From Laspinema palackyanum D2c (lineage in GTDB: Bacteria > Cyanobacteriota > Cyanobacteriia > Cyanobacteriales > Laspinemataceae), in contig NZ_JAMXFD010000010.1 in NCBI RefSeq assembly GCF_025370875.1, positions 1 to 64,000 on the forward strand: a DNA stretch of 64,000 bases, read 5' to 3'. Under the pieces are notes generated by a model that saw only the letters and a list, made by a program, of their open reading frames with translations, ran no database searches and was not told the origin of the DNA. Both the position numbers and the translations under genes were made by a program. This document shows, piece by piece, positions 24,972-33,915 of this stretch; within the stretch, counting starts at the first letter, position 1, and each line of letters opens with the position of its first letter.

Positions 24972-26045
24972 CTACTGATTTTCCAAACGCTTCTCTTCCT
25001 CCGTTAACGGCAAATTTAAGCGCTTTTTCAGATAAGCAGTCATCCGCATCACGCTATTTGACCCTTGGGACAGTTGACCCTTGAAAATCACCCTCCCTTC
25101 CCAGTCTAAATGCGATCGCGACCAATCGACTTGCCGTAAGGGATCCAGATGGTCTTGCCAGGTGTCTGGATAAGTCCTGAGTAACGTGGCACCCACTGCG
25201 CCTAACCCGATTAAGGCGATCGCCTGAGTATGCAGGTAATCTCGCCGAATCTCATAGGCACTAACTTTGCGGTCTAATACAAGTTGCCAATCTGGAATAT
25301 GCCGACTGACTGCATTCCAGTAATCGACTGCCTGTTTGATTTGTGCTTCCAGGGGTTCCCCTTGCCAGTCTGCCAATAATGTCAAGGTTGCCTGACAAAT
25401 ATGGGGGAGTATAAACAGTTTACCAGACCGGGTGCTTAAATGACTGCGTTCGGTTTCCGTCAGGGTGCGGAATACCTCCACTTGCTGATATACTCCTCTC
25501 CCTAATGCCGCTTTGTCATCGCGATGGTCATACAGCAAGTTTAAGGCAGGGTCCGATCGCACCGGGTAGCGGTTGAGGTCACTAAAAATTTGCTGCGATC
25601 GCTTCAAACCCACATCCAGAAACAAAATCAGGGGAATCGTTTCATACCCCAAATCCGGATTCTGCTTCAATGCCGATTCAAATGCCACCCGCCGATGTTG
25701 ACCGTCATTGATGGTAAATCGCGCATCCATCGGCACTCGCAAGCGTCCGATTTTTCGCCCTTCCGCTTCGGTTCCCAGGGGTTCAAAGGTGATATCCGCA
25801 TCAATAGAGGCGGTAATCGCCGAGATAGTATAACTGCGGGGATTATCCAAAATATATTGGGTAATTTGCGGCACCCTTGTCCGATTCAGCGATCGCCTCC
25901 CCCGACTTTCTGGCGGCGTTTCCACCTGTTCCAGGGGGAACAGTTTCGGCAGGAGTCGCAGGGGACACATGGACACATAGTATTCCCGTCCCGCCTGTAT
26001 TCCCCGAACGACAGGTAAAACATATTCAAACGCGGTATTTAGCAC
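24972..26045 (-). CDS. dndB: DNA sulfur modification protein DndB
   Basis: The classical DndB: VLPVVRGIQAGREYYVSMCPLRLLPKLF at the N-terminus and the DGQHR motif in FTINDGQHRRVAFES. It also has LFLDVGLKRSQQIFSDLNRYPVRSDPALNLLYDHRD, then a helical C-terminal half. DndB is a DNA-binding protein that represses the dnd operon or modulates modification sites. I place the start at GTG 26045 because GGGAGG lies six bases upstream and this gives 357 residues, close to known DndB lengths. A TTG at 26126 would add 27 residues without support. It is separated from dndC by the opposite-strand DGQHR gene and transcribed divergently from the third DGQHR gene. Confidence 0.92.
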   Translation of the reverse strand: MLNTAFEYVLPVVRGIQAGREYYVSMCPLRLLPKLFPLEQVETPPESRGRRSLNRTRVPQITQYILDNPRSYTISAITASIDADITFEPLGTEAEGRKIGRLRVPMDARFTINDGQHRRVAFESALKQNPDLGYETIPLILFLDVGLKRSQQIFSDLNRYPVRSDPALNLLYDHRDDKAALGRGVYQQVEVFRTLTETERSHLSTRSGKLFILPHICQATLTLLADWQGEPLEAQIKQAVDYWNAVSRHIPDWQLVLDRKVSAYEIRRDYLHTQAIALIGLGAVGATLLRTYPDTWQDHLDPLRQVDWSRSHLDWEGRVIFKGQLSQGSNSVMRMTAYLKKRLNLPLTEEEKRLENQ

Positions 26046-26218
26046 GATCGCCCTCCCGGTATGTGCGGTAGATGGTATCCCACTGGCAACTCCCCCTTTT
26101 ATTTTAGACTGCTCTTGACGAATCAAGATTAATATGTTATAAGCAAACCGGATTTAATCCCTTTGTTTTAGTAAAGCACAAAAAGTTTTTAAAAACCAGC
26201 TTTTTAGCAAAATAGTTA

Positions 26219-26241
26219 AAACCCTTACGGGGAAAGGGTTT
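26219..26241. promoter_or_regulatory. Hairpin/operator-like inverted repeat upstream of the third DGQHR gene
   Basis: AAACCCTT (26219-26226) and AAGGGTTT (26234-26241) flank a 7-base spacer in the divergent dndB/DGQHR intergenic region. It is the only clear dyad there and could be an operator or a leader hairpin. Confidence 0.35.
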
Positions 26242-26276
26242 GAGAAAGGGTGGGTCAGTCTGGGAAGTTTCCTGCT

Positions 26277-27911
26277 ATGTTTAAGGATGTGCCTATCGAT
26301 GTGAACGTCCTCATGAACCCTCCCCGGAAACCAGCAACGGACCTTGCCAATAAAATCCTGGAACAGGAAAACAGCGATCGCGAAGCGTTGGCGTTATTGC
26401 TGGATCGCCATCTCTCCCGTAGCGATCGCCTCCTGGTTCAGAAAACCCAGATGGGGAATACCGAGGCATTTATTGGATCCGTCACCTTAGAATGGTTAAG
26501 CAGTCGGGTTCGTTTCGCCTCCCAACTGCCACTCTTTCAGAAAAAGTATGACCCCCAAACCGATAATGTTGTCCGGGACCGGGAAACCATTGACGAACTG
26601 CTACAACGTCCCCTAGATTGGTCCCGCCAAGCAGCTTTGACCCTGTATTTAGTGGCACGAAAAAACCATAAATTTCCGGCATTGTTGGTCGTACAAAGTC
26701 CGGCGTGGGTGGATAATCCCGATGCGCCAGAGTGGGATAAAACTGGGCGATCGCGTCAATCTAGTTGTGACTTCATTTCCTTAGACAAAGACAACACCAT
26801 CGGACTCTTAGAACTGTCTGAAAAAATTGCAATTTTTGCCTTAGATGGTCAACATCGACTGATGGGAGTCCAGGGATTAATGGAACTGATTAAAACCGGA
26901 CGACTCCAACGCTATAACAAAAACAAAAAACCCGTAGGTGCGGCAATTACCATCGATGATTTAAAAGAGCAATATCAAGTCGAATCGGCACATCTGCAAA
27001 AATTAGCCTCCGAAAGAATCGGCATCGAATTCATTCCCGCAGTCTTGGAAGGAGAAACACGAGATGAAGCAAGGCGGAGGGTTCGGTCGATTTTCGTTCA
27101 TGTTAACCTGATGGCCGTCAACCTGAGTAAAGGACAACTCGCGGTCCTGAATGAAGATGACGGATTTTCAATTATAGCGCGGAAAGTTGCGGTCACTCAT
27201 CCCTTATTGAAAGAACAAAAGAAACGGAATGCGCGGGTGAATTGGGATAGTGCTACGGTTGCTGCTAAATCAACGGTTTTAACTACCCTTCAGGCGCTTA
27301 AGGATATGTCCGAACGCTACTTGGGCCCGAAGTTTCCCCAGTGGCAACCTGCGAATAAAAAAGGATTTATTCCGATTCGTCCAGAAGATGACGAACTAGA
27401 GGAAGGTTTACGGGAATTTGAAGCATTATTTGATGGATTATCCAGCTTAGTCAGCTATCAGCAACTTGAATCGGGAACCGAAACTCCAGAAATGCGCCGA
27501 TTTAGTCATGAAAAAGGCAACGGCGATGGGAATTTACTCTTTCGTCCCATTGGACAAATTGCCTTAGCGCAAGCGATGGGAATTTTAGTGTTTGAGAAAG
27601 GGTTTTCCCTGAAAGAGTTGATTGAGAAGTTGCAGGAATTTGATGTGGATGGGGGATTTAGTGGGATGGAATATCCCCGGTCCCTTTGGTATGGGGTGTT
27701 GTATGACCCGAGTAAAAGGCGGGTGTTAGTTTCGGGTCGGGATTTAGCGGCGAAATTGTTAGTTTATATTTTAGGGGGAATTGAGGATGATTATGAACGC
27801 GCCAATCTTCGCAAAGCGTTAGCGGATGCGCGTACTTTTGAAGGGAAAGCAGTCAGTTTTGAGGGAAAATTTGTGAAACCGAAGGAGGTGGGTTTGCCGG
27901 AGGTTTTGTAA
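26277..27911 (+). CDS. DGQHR-domain protein, large DndB-like paralogue
   Basis: About 544 residues from ATG 26277 (a GTG at 26250 would add nine). The DGQHR motif is in AIFALDGQHRLMGVQGLMEL, about residue 190. Other conserved-looking stretches are FPALLVVQSPAWVDNP, IEFIPAVLEGETRDEARRRVRSIFVHVNLMAV, LSKGQLAVLNEDDGFSIIARKV, and a C-terminal SLWYGVLYDPSKRRVLVSGRDLAAKLL. It is longer than DndB and belongs to the branch of DGQHR proteins seen with DNA-modification and restriction loci. It is divergent from dndB across about 230 bases. Function is inferred from family and context: binding DNA and controlling modification or restriction. Confidence 0.8.
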   Translation: MFKDVPIDVNVLMNPPRKPATDLANKILEQENSDREALALLLDRHLSRSDRLLVQKTQMGNTEAFIGSVTLEWLSSRVRFASQLPLFQKKYDPQTDNVVRDRETIDELLQRPLDWSRQAALTLYLVARKNHKFPALLVVQSPAWVDNPDAPEWDKTGRSRQSSCDFISLDKDNTIGLLELSEKIAIFALDGQHRLMGVQGLMELIKTGRLQRYNKNKKPVGAAITIDDLKEQYQVESAHLQKLASERIGIEFIPAVLEGETRDEARRRVRSIFVHVNLMAVNLSKGQLAVLNEDDGFSIIARKVAVTHPLLKEQKKRNARVNWDSATVAAKSTVLTTLQALKDMSERYLGPKFPQWQPANKKGFIPIRPEDDELEEGLREFEALFDGLSSLVSYQQLESGTETPEMRRFSHEKGNGDGNLLFRPIGQIALAQAMGILVFEKGFSLKELIEKLQEFDVDGGFSGMEYPRSLWYGVLYDPSKRRVLVSGRDLAAKLLVYILGGIEDDYERANLRKALADARTFEGKAVSFEGKFVKPKEVGLPEVL

Positions 27912-27989
27912 AGAATTGTTCCCTAAGCTACCACTGTCCCTGGGGAGGCGTGATATAATTTCTGCTTAATTCAGGAATAAGGGCAGATT

Positions 27990-28724
27990 ATGTCAATAAC
28001 TAAGCGGTGTCTTGCAGAGTTCATTGGAACGTTTTGGTTGGTCTTTGGGGGATGTGGCAGTGCAGTGCTTGCGGCCTCTTTCCCCGATTCAAACAATGCT
28101 TTGGGAATCGGACTCTTGGGGGTGTCCCTGGCATTTGGGTTAACGGTGATGACGATGGCATACGCGATCGGTCACATTTCGGGGTGTCACTTGAATCCAG
28201 CGGTTTCCCTGGGTTTATGGGTGGGAAAACGGTTTCCAAAAACCGATCTCGTGCCTTATATCAGCGCGCAAATCGGTGGGGGGATTTTTGCTGGGGGACT
28301 TCTTTATCTGATTGCCAGTGGTAAACCTGGATTTACTCTCATGGATGGATTTGCCGCGAATGGTTATGGAGTACATTCTCCCGGTGGCTATTCAATGTTA
28401 GCCGCTTTGGTGACTGAATTTGTCTTGACCTTCATGTTTTTGTTTGTGATTATGGGAGTAACCGATCGCCGGGCTCCTCAAGGTTTCGCACCCGTGGCGA
28501 TCGGGTTAGCATTGACCCTGATTCATTTAATTGGCATTCCCGTTACTAATCTTTCAGTCAATCCTGCACGCAGTATCGGACCTGCAGTCTTTGTCGGGGG
28601 TTGGGCGATGGCACAACTCTGGTTATTCTTGTTAGCACCCCTGGCCGGTGCCGCTTGTGCTGGACTTGTCTATTCCACACTGGTGGGTGATGTCAAACTG
28701 CGGCGCATGAAGCTAAAAATCTAA
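27990..28724 (+). CDS. aqpZ: Aquaporin Z-type water channel
   Basis: A 244-residue major intrinsic protein with six membrane helices and both NPA boxes, HLNPAVS and SVNPARS. The residue before the second box and the aromatic/arginine filter region (ARS after NP) are of the water-selective AqpZ type rather than glycerol facilitators. It begins [28 protein letters not shown], typical for AqpZ. It mediates fast water flow across the plasma membrane. It follows the third DGQHR gene by 78 bases on the same strand but has its own strong terminator and is probably an unrelated housekeeping gene inside the island. Confidence 0.95.
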   Translation: MSITKRCLAEFIGTFWLVFGGCGSAVLAASFPDSNNALGIGLLGVSLAFGLTVMTMAYAIGHISGCHLNPAVSLGLWVGKRFPKTDLVPYISAQIGGGIFAGGLLYLIASGKPGFTLMDGFAANGYGVHSPGGYSMLAALVTEFVLTFMFLFVIMGVTDRRAPQGFAPVAIGLALTLIHLIGIPVTNLSVNPARSIGPAVFVGGWAMAQLWLFLLAPLAGAACAGLVYSTLVGDVKLRRMKLKI

Positions 28725-28773
28725 TTAATTTTGTGAGTGTTTGTGAGTGTTTGTGTTTGTGTGATAAATATGG

Positions 28774-28801
28774 AAACCCGCTTTTTGAAAGCGGGTTTTT
28801 T
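28774..28801 (+). terminator. Rho-independent terminator of aqpZ
   Basis: AAACCCGCTTT (28774-28784) pairs perfectly with AAAGCGGGTTT (28788-28798) over a TTG loop and ends in TTTTTT. It lies 50 bases after the aqpZ stop. Confidence 0.9.
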
Positions 28802-28861
28802 AATCCCTAACCGAGTTTTTAAAAGCGGTCATTTTATATATCAACTGCAAAACTCCTGGAT

Positions 28862-29332
28862 TTACAAAAATCGACTGAGGTCAAAATCATCGGGTTCTGA
28901 GGTGGTTTTTTTGAAGCGTTCTGAGAGGAGAATGAGAAGGATTCGTTCGGTATAGTCTACAGCACCCCGTAACTCTTCGCGGAGGATTTCTAGGCCGCCG
29001 TTGGCATATTCTTCAAAGATATGCGCGCGTTTTTCTTCAGAATCGGGGTCGTTGGGGGCGATAATTTTGGAGTCTTTGGTTTCGGCGATCGCCAGCAATT
29101 TAATCACCAAATCATATCCTTTCGTGACAAAGGTATCGATGTCTATTGGACCCGGTTCGGTTTTAGAAATTGCGCCGAGGGGAACTCGTTTTTTGCGTTT
29201 TGCACCCAAGGCGGCAGCAAAAACGAGAACATCAGTAAAGTGACGAAATACGCCGGTTTTGTTGTCCGATGAGGTTAAGGAGGTGACTAAATCTGCTTTA
29301 TCTTTGGCAACCTTAATTCGATATGCACCCAT
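28862..29332 (-). CDS. Dnd system-associated protein 4-like
   Basis: This 156-residue protein resembles the small family called dnd system-associated protein 4, found near phosphorothioation genes. Visible conserved blocks are YRIKVAKDKADLVTSL, TGVFRHFTDVLVFAAALGAKR followed by KKRVPL, IDIDTFVTKGYDLVIKLLAIAETKDSKII, and EEYANGGLEILREEL. It is mostly helical and soluble. The biochemical function of the family is unknown. It is on the minus strand, convergent with aqpZ and not obviously in an operon, but lies between the dnd core and the SMC/helicase module, which supports a Dnd link. Confidence 0.75.
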   Translation of the reverse strand: MGAYRIKVAKDKADLVTSLTSSDNKTGVFRHFTDVLVFAAALGAKRKKRVPLGAISKTEPGPIDIDTFVTKGYDLVIKLLAIAETKDSKIIAPNDPDSEEKRAHIFEEYANGGLEILREELRGAVDYTERILLILLSERFKKTTSEPDDFDLSRFL

Positions 29333-29381
29333 TGCGATCGGCCTGTGTTTTATTGAACAGTGAACAGGTTTCAGGAAGCAA

Positions 29382-29415
29382 CGCCCCCATCTTGTTAAGA
29401 TAGCACAGATGGGGG
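29382..29415. terminator. Strong hairpin between two minus-strand genes
   Basis: GCCCCCATCT (29382-29391) pairs exactly with AGATGGGGGC (29406-29415). It lies just after the stop of the secreted-protein gene (29443) in its direction of transcription and upstream of the Dnd protein 4 gene, where it could insulate the two. Confidence 0.5.
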
Positions 29416-29442
29416 CATTTTCATCGTGGGAAAATCATCATT

Positions 29443-30396
29443 TTAGGGTCCGACTCGATAAACCCCCACATCATCAATGATAAATTCAGTGGAATTTTGA
29501 CCATCTGTATTCCCCGTAGAAAAGAACAAATAGTCCAAATTATCAAACTTAAATCCATAAGGGGTATAAGTCGCAGCAGCAGACTGAGAACCGGCGCGAA
29601 AGGTGAGTAAATCTCTCGGAGTTAAATCATCAACCCCCGGACTGGCATAGTAACTAATTGAACCATCTGGATTGAATGCCATGCCAAGAGTCCACCATCC
29701 AGTATTGGTAAATTTTTGTTCACTAGCATTGACATCTACCCCTTCATTATTGGCCCGAACCACCCAGCGAAAAGAGCGACGACCACTACTTTCTTTGTCC
29801 ATCCAAATCCAAATTCCGGGCCAATAATCTGCTAATTGACCATCCGGTTTACGTCCAGTGGCACCGACGCGAAAACCAATATGATATCCACCCATATCGT
29901 GCCATTCATTCAGGGGAGGTAAATAAATTCGCGTCACCACACTCAACCCAGAACCGAGAGGAACATCCCCGATGGTTTTTCCGGGAATAATATTCAGTAA
30001 ATCATCTTGCTGAATTGTCCCTTCCGTAATATTAGGAGTGCCAGAATTTGTAGTTCTTAGACGCAAGGAATATTGACTTCCGGGTATGCCTCCGGGTGGG
30101 GTTCTGACTTGTTCGACAATATCCGGATGTCCCCGAGTCGGTCCCTCGATCCACCTGCCATTGACAGAAACGCTAGTGGGAGCATTCCCGGCATGGATCA
30201 CTTCAACGGGACCCGAACCGGGATTGTGATATTGATTGTGGAGTTTAGGGTTATTGAAGTTATAACTCCAACCGACTTCCTCGAAGGTATCCCCCAACTC
30301 AGGGAGGCGGGTCCCTCTCCCCGGTGGCACCAATTCGGCACCATTAGATAGGGTAAAGGCGACTAAAACGCCTGCTAGGACTTGTGCTGCTTTCAT
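29443..30396 (-). CDS. Exported protein, possible concanavalin-like fold
   Basis: A 317-residue protein with a short signal peptide (MKAAQVLAGVLVAFTLSNGAE). The mature part is beta-rich with many tryptophans and glycines: GWSYNFNN, NGRWIEGPTRGHPD, LSVVTRIYLPPLNEWHDMGGYHIGFRVG, YWPGIWIWMD, and a closing FKFDNLDYLFFSTGNT...EFIIDDVGVYRV. The alternating pattern and the final VxIDDVxVY-type strand recall LamG/concanavalin-like sugar-binding or polysaccharide-lyase folds, but no catalytic signature is certain. It sits inside the Dnd island and looks unrelated to DNA modification. Confidence 0.6.
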   Translation of the reverse strand: MKAAQVLAGVLVAFTLSNGAELVPPGRGTRLPELGDTFEEVGWSYNFNNPKLHNQYHNPGSGPVEVIHAGNAPTSVSVNGRWIEGPTRGHPDIVEQVRTPPGGIPGSQYSLRLRTTNSGTPNITEGTIQQDDLLNIIPGKTIGDVPLGSGLSVVTRIYLPPLNEWHDMGGYHIGFRVGATGRKPDGQLADYWPGIWIWMDKESSGRRSFRWVVRANNEGVDVNASEQKFTNTGWWTLGMAFNPDGSISYYASPGVDDLTPRDLLTFRAGSQSAAATYTPYGFKFDNLDYLFFSTGNTDGQNSTEFIIDDVGVYRVGP

Positions 30397-30503
30397 TGAG
30401 TTATCAAATTTTACACGGTCTTAAGACGTATTTGTAGCCTAAATTGTGTCAAGTTGCAGCAGGATTGTCCCTGTTTCGTCTTCTCGTGCGATCGCGGGTC
30501 ATT

Positions 30504-30602
30504 AGAAACCGGGTTTCTTAACAAAATTCATGGTAAATAGCAACCACTTTGGCGAAAAACCCGGTTTCTGGTCCTGGGTAACAGATTAGAAACCGGGTTT
30601 CT
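30504..30602. repeat. AGAAACCGGGTTTCT palindromic repeats (three hairpins)
   Basis: Hairpin cores lie at 30504-30518, about 30555-30569 (imperfect, inverted orientation) and 30588-30602, between the secreted-protein gene and the DUF4351 gene. They belong to the same family as the array at 31597-31827 and the pairs at 49132-49198 and 52973-53038. Confidence 0.8.
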
Positions 30603-30653
30603 TAAAAATGTGCTAGGTTAGCGGTTCTCAGGGGTTGAGACAGAATCAAAGAT

Positions 30654-31577
30654 TTAGTTAGTTGCAGAAAATCTCCCTAATAATTCTTCCCGAGATAAAT
30701 TTCCTAATTGCAGCATCAGGACGCTCAATTCCTCCGGAGATAATGCCAACACCGGGTCAATCAACGCGGAAAGTTCCTCATCTAATTCCCCAAAGCGTAC
30801 CCGCAAGAAATTTTCTATCAATTGGCGCTGTCCCTGCTGAATCCCTCGCTGTTCTCCTATTTGTTCTCCTTCGCGGATTGCCTGTTCTCGGTCTTGTTGA
30901 TAAAGTGGTGCTAATCGCATAATTAACTCCCGTTCTTCTGCATCATTACTTTGATTAATTTGTAAATTTTGTCGCAGGTTGTAAAGCATTTCTAAGGCAA
31001 CTGCCCGAAAAGGGTTGTCCTGTGGAAGTGCTTCGAGTTCGTCGATCGCTCGTTTTTGGACTGTTCCCCGTCCCAGAAGTCTCAACCATAGGGTTTCTGA
31101 GGTGCGCGGTAGTTGGTGAATCACGACGATCGCCGTTCTGAGGGAGTCCCCCATTAAGTACACCCCAGGCAACCAATTTGGTTCTATGATAGCTCGAAAT
31201 CCATTTAAAAGGTTGGCCGAGGCGGTGGGGGTGAGTATCCATAATCTGGGTAAGTCTGACTCTTGAACCCGCGTATTATTCCGGTTCGCTTCTCGTTGGT
31301 AATCTCCCCGAACTTCTAGCAATTTTAAGAGACAATTACAAATGTCGTCGGTGTTAGCGGGGTTACGAAAGGGTTCAAAGATTGCTGGGGTCCCTGCTAA
31401 TCGTCCTAATAATCCTAATCCCGCAAGATTGGCATCCGCTTCCGGGGAGGGTGCAAACCAAACATCGATTTCTCGAACTTCTCCCGCAACTCGTCGGGAG
31501 GGTTTGACTTCTCCGTAGGGGGACAGCAATTCTTCTAAGTAATCTTTGGCAAATTGGTCATGAATAAATCGGGTCAT
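30654..31577 (-). CDS. DUF4351 / Rpn-type nuclease-related protein
   Basis: A 307-residue protein of a type widely multiplied in cyanobacteria. The N-terminal part (FIHDQFAKDYLEELLSPYGEVKPSRRVAGEVREIDVWFAP) resembles the PD-(D/E)XK-like Rpn/YhgA region, with EIDVWF near residues 35-40. A Gln/Glu/Arg-rich linker (EQAIREGEQIGEQRGIQQGQ) follows. A C-terminal DUF4351 domain (IENFLRVRFGELDEELSALIDPVLALSPEELSVLMLQLGNLSREELLGRF) ends it. Relatives are described as recombination-promoting nucleases or inactivated transposase-like proteins; the role here is unknown. It is flanked on both sides by palindromic repeat arrays. Confidence 0.8.
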   Translation of the reverse strand: MTRFIHDQFAKDYLEELLSPYGEVKPSRRVAGEVREIDVWFAPSPEADANLAGLGLLGRLAGTPAIFEPFRNPANTDDICNCLLKLLEVRGDYQREANRNNTRVQESDLPRLWILTPTASANLLNGFRAIIEPNWLPGVYLMGDSLRTAIVVIHQLPRTSETLWLRLLGRGTVQKRAIDELEALPQDNPFRAVALEMLYNLRQNLQINQSNDAEERELIMRLAPLYQQDREQAIREGEQIGEQRGIQQGQRQLIENFLRVRFGELDEELSALIDPVLALSPEELSVLMLQLGNLSREELLGRFSATN

Positions 31578-31596
31578 TTGTCATTTGTTTAAGGTT

Positions 31597-31827
31597 AGAA
31601 ACCGGGTTTCTTAATAAAGTTTATCCTAAATTGCAGCAACTTTTGCTAGAAACCCGGTTTCTGGTCCTAGGGTAAGGTTAGAAACCGGGTTTCTTAATAA
31701 AGTTTATGCTAAATTGCACAACTTTGGCGAGAAACCCGGTTTCTGGTCCTAGGGTAAGGTTAGAAACCGGGTTTCTTAACCAAGTTTATGCTAAATTGCA
31801 GCAACTTTTGCTAGAAACCCGGTTTCT
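31597..31827. repeat. REPIN-like array, three tandem 82-83-bp units
   Basis: Each unit starts with AGAAACCGGGTTTCT (at 31597, 31680 and 31762) and ends with its inverted copy AGAAACCCGGTTTCT, with a spacer of about 38 bases containing TTTATGCTAAATTGCA-like sequence. Two short hairpins in inverted orientation per unit is the architecture called REPIN. The array fills the gap between the DUF4351 gene and the SMC-like gene stop. Confidence 0.85.
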
Positions 31828-31842
31828 CGTCCCCCACTTCTT

Positions 31843-33915
31843 TTAAAATGCCTCGTCTACCTCCACGACTTCGGTATATTCAAATTCATTGGGACTGAAC
31901 TTAACTAATGGGTAGCGCATTCCTTTTAACTCGATCCAGTCTTCTTCACAATCGGGTTTGGGAGAGTTGTACACGAGGACATATTCTTTGCCGATATAAG
32001 GTTTCATTTCTTGGGCGACTTCTCCCCGCCATTGGGTTTTGGTGACTAAAACAACGAGTTGATTGGCAAGTTGTGGGAGGATTTTAGCAATTTGGCGGCG
32101 ATAAATTTCGTCTAAACTGCCAAAGGGGGAGTCCATGACGATGGGAAAGGTACTGCTATCCGGTCCCATCAAGGTGTTCTTTTTACTCCACTCGCGAACG
32201 CCATCGATAATACCGCCAATGAAGGATAAACTGAGGATTTGATTTTCGCCGGTGGAAGCGGCAACGGGGACTTCAAATCCGCTGGTATTTTCGATTAAGG
32301 TGAGTTCGTATTTGTCGCTGAGTTTGGGGAGATAGGGGGTAAAGGAAATTTCGCTAAAAATTTCCTGAACTCGCTGTTCGAGTTGGGTTCTAAATTGGTT
32401 TTCAAGGCGCGATCGCACCTCGGTTAAGCGGTCGATCGCATCCTGGGTGGCGAACACTCGTTTTTTGGCTAACTCTTGTTTTTCTTCGTTGGTTTTCTGC
32501 TTTTCAACTTGTTTATTTAATCGGTCAATCGCCCCCTGCAAGCTATCTAGCTGAGTTTGATTAGACCCGGATTCTCGGTCCAGTTCGCTCATTTTGCGCT
32601 CGATTTCATCTAGGCGTTTCTGCAACTCTTGGATGTTTTCATCGGGATAGCTTCTCAGTTTGTCTTTGATTTCATCGAGTTGGGTTTCTATGGAAGAAAG
32701 TTCGGTTCTAAATCCTTCTATTGCCTTCTGTTGGCGGTCCATTTCTTGCCAAAAATCAGGTACTTGTTTGTCGATCGCCTCAACTTGGGTGCTCATGCGA
32801 ATGGCGGTTTCTTCAATGTCTGCCATGCCTGCTTTGTCCATCCACGATCGCACCAATTGTCTGGCAGGATTGCCTTCGCTGAGTTCGGCACCACAGATAC
32901 AGCGTTGGCGATCGAGCAATTGTTGGACAAAGGGTTGTTTAATCCCTGCCGGTAATTCCCCTCGGTTGCGTAAATCATTGACTAGGGTTCTAAATTCGCC
33001 GGTAAATTCTCCCAGCAAAGTGATATAACCTTGGGTAGAAATGGCTCGTTTTAGCGCTTCTTTTGCTTGTTTTAATTGGTTACGAATGGAGGTATTTTGT
33101 TCCTCTAAATTTTTGCGCCGCTTTTGCAATTCTTCGGCACCGCCTAATTCCAGGAGGCGATCGCTGATAGTTTTCTTGAGTTGCGCTTGTGCTTCTAACT
33201 CTTTGGTAATCTCCGTTTGTCGTTTCTGAAGGCGAGTGCCGTCTTTCTCCCGGGTTGCCTTTTCTTTTAATAACTGTTTGGTTTGCGGATCGCCAATCGC
33301 TTTTAATTCATTTTCTAAGTTTTTGCGGGTTTCCCCGAGATGCCGAATTGCCCGATTTAAAACTTCTAATCCCAGTAATTTCTTAGTTGCTTCGGCAATT
33401 TCGGCTTTTTTCTCGGAACGGACGATATACTCGATGCGTTCTCCATCAAAAAAGAAGTATTGATGTAAACTTTCGGGTAAAATACGGCCAATAATATCAT
33501 CGGGATGTTGTTGCGGTGGAGGAGGGGACCATCTGCCATCATCTCCAGCGATCGTCATAAATAACTCACTGGAACCATGAGTGATTCCTGTCTCAGTATT
33601 GTAAGCGCGAATTAGGCGTTTTGCTTGATAGCGTTTGCTGTCATGTTCAAACACCAACTGCGCCCAACAGGCAACAGGTTCACCGGGTTTTGCTTCAGTA
33701 ATGGCGCGTTTATTCACCAGGCGATCGGGTCCGGCAAAAGCACCGGAAAATTGTTCATAAAGCACCCAAGTAAAGGCATTCATCAGCGTAGTTTTCCCGG
33801 ACCCATTATTACCATGAATAATGGTGGTATTATGCGACCCTCGGGATAAGAAAATTTCCGGGGTTCTCCCATAAAATTGGCGGAAATTACAAAGCGTCAG
33901 AGAAATCAGTTTCAT
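31843..33915 (-). CDS. SMC/Rad50-type AAA ATPase, second DndD-like protein
   Basis: This 690-residue ATPase has Walker A GNNGSGKTT (35-43), two coiled-coil arms (about 175-300 and 370-500) and a Cys-x-Cys element RCICGAELSEGN at the arm junction, resembling a zinc-hook knuckle. The ABC signature is STGENQILSLSF and the Walker B is FPIVMDSPFGSLDEIYR. It is related to, but clearly distinct from, the DndD at 19.7-21.7 kb, which lacks cysteines at the apex. Its ATG overlaps the stop of the upstream 97-residue gene by four bases (ATGA), indicating translational coupling. The helicase gene lies just upstream of both. A role as a DNA-sensing or restriction ATPase in the Dnd defence is inferred from context. 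Confidence 0.85.
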   Translation of the reverse strand: MKLISLTLCNFRQFYGRTPEIFLSRGSHNTTIIHGNNGSGKTTLMNAFTWVLYEQFSGAFAGPDRLVNKRAITEAKPGEPVACWAQLVFEHDSKRYQAKRLIRAYNTETGITHGSSELFMTIAGDDGRWSPPPPQQHPDDIIGRILPESLHQYFFFDGERIEYIVRSEKKAEIAEATKKLLGLEVLNRAIRHLGETRKNLENELKAIGDPQTKQLLKEKATREKDGTRLQKRQTEITKELEAQAQLKKTISDRLLELGGAEELQKRRKNLEEQNTSIRNQLKQAKEALKRAISTQGYITLLGEFTGEFRTLVNDLRNRGELPAGIKQPFVQQLLDRQRCICGAELSEGNPARQLVRSWMDKAGMADIEETAIRMSTQVEAIDKQVPDFWQEMDRQQKAIEGFRTELSSIETQLDEIKDKLRSYPDENIQELQKRLDEIERKMSELDRESGSNQTQLDSLQGAIDRLNKQVEKQKTNEEKQELAKKRVFATQDAIDRLTEVRSRLENQFRTQLEQRVQEIFSEISFTPYLPKLSDKYELTLIENTSGFEVPVAASTGENQILSLSFIGGIIDGVREWSKKNTLMGPDSSTFPIVMDSPFGSLDEIYRRQIAKILPQLANQLVVLVTKTQWRGEVAQEMKPYIGKEYVLVYNSPKPDCEEDWIELKGMRYPLVKFSPNEFEYTEVVEVDEAF

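Noticed and set aside
31597-31827. CRISPR array beside a defence island
   Set aside because: Spacers between hairpins are themselves repeated and hairpins alternate in orientation; REPIN-like, not CRISPR.
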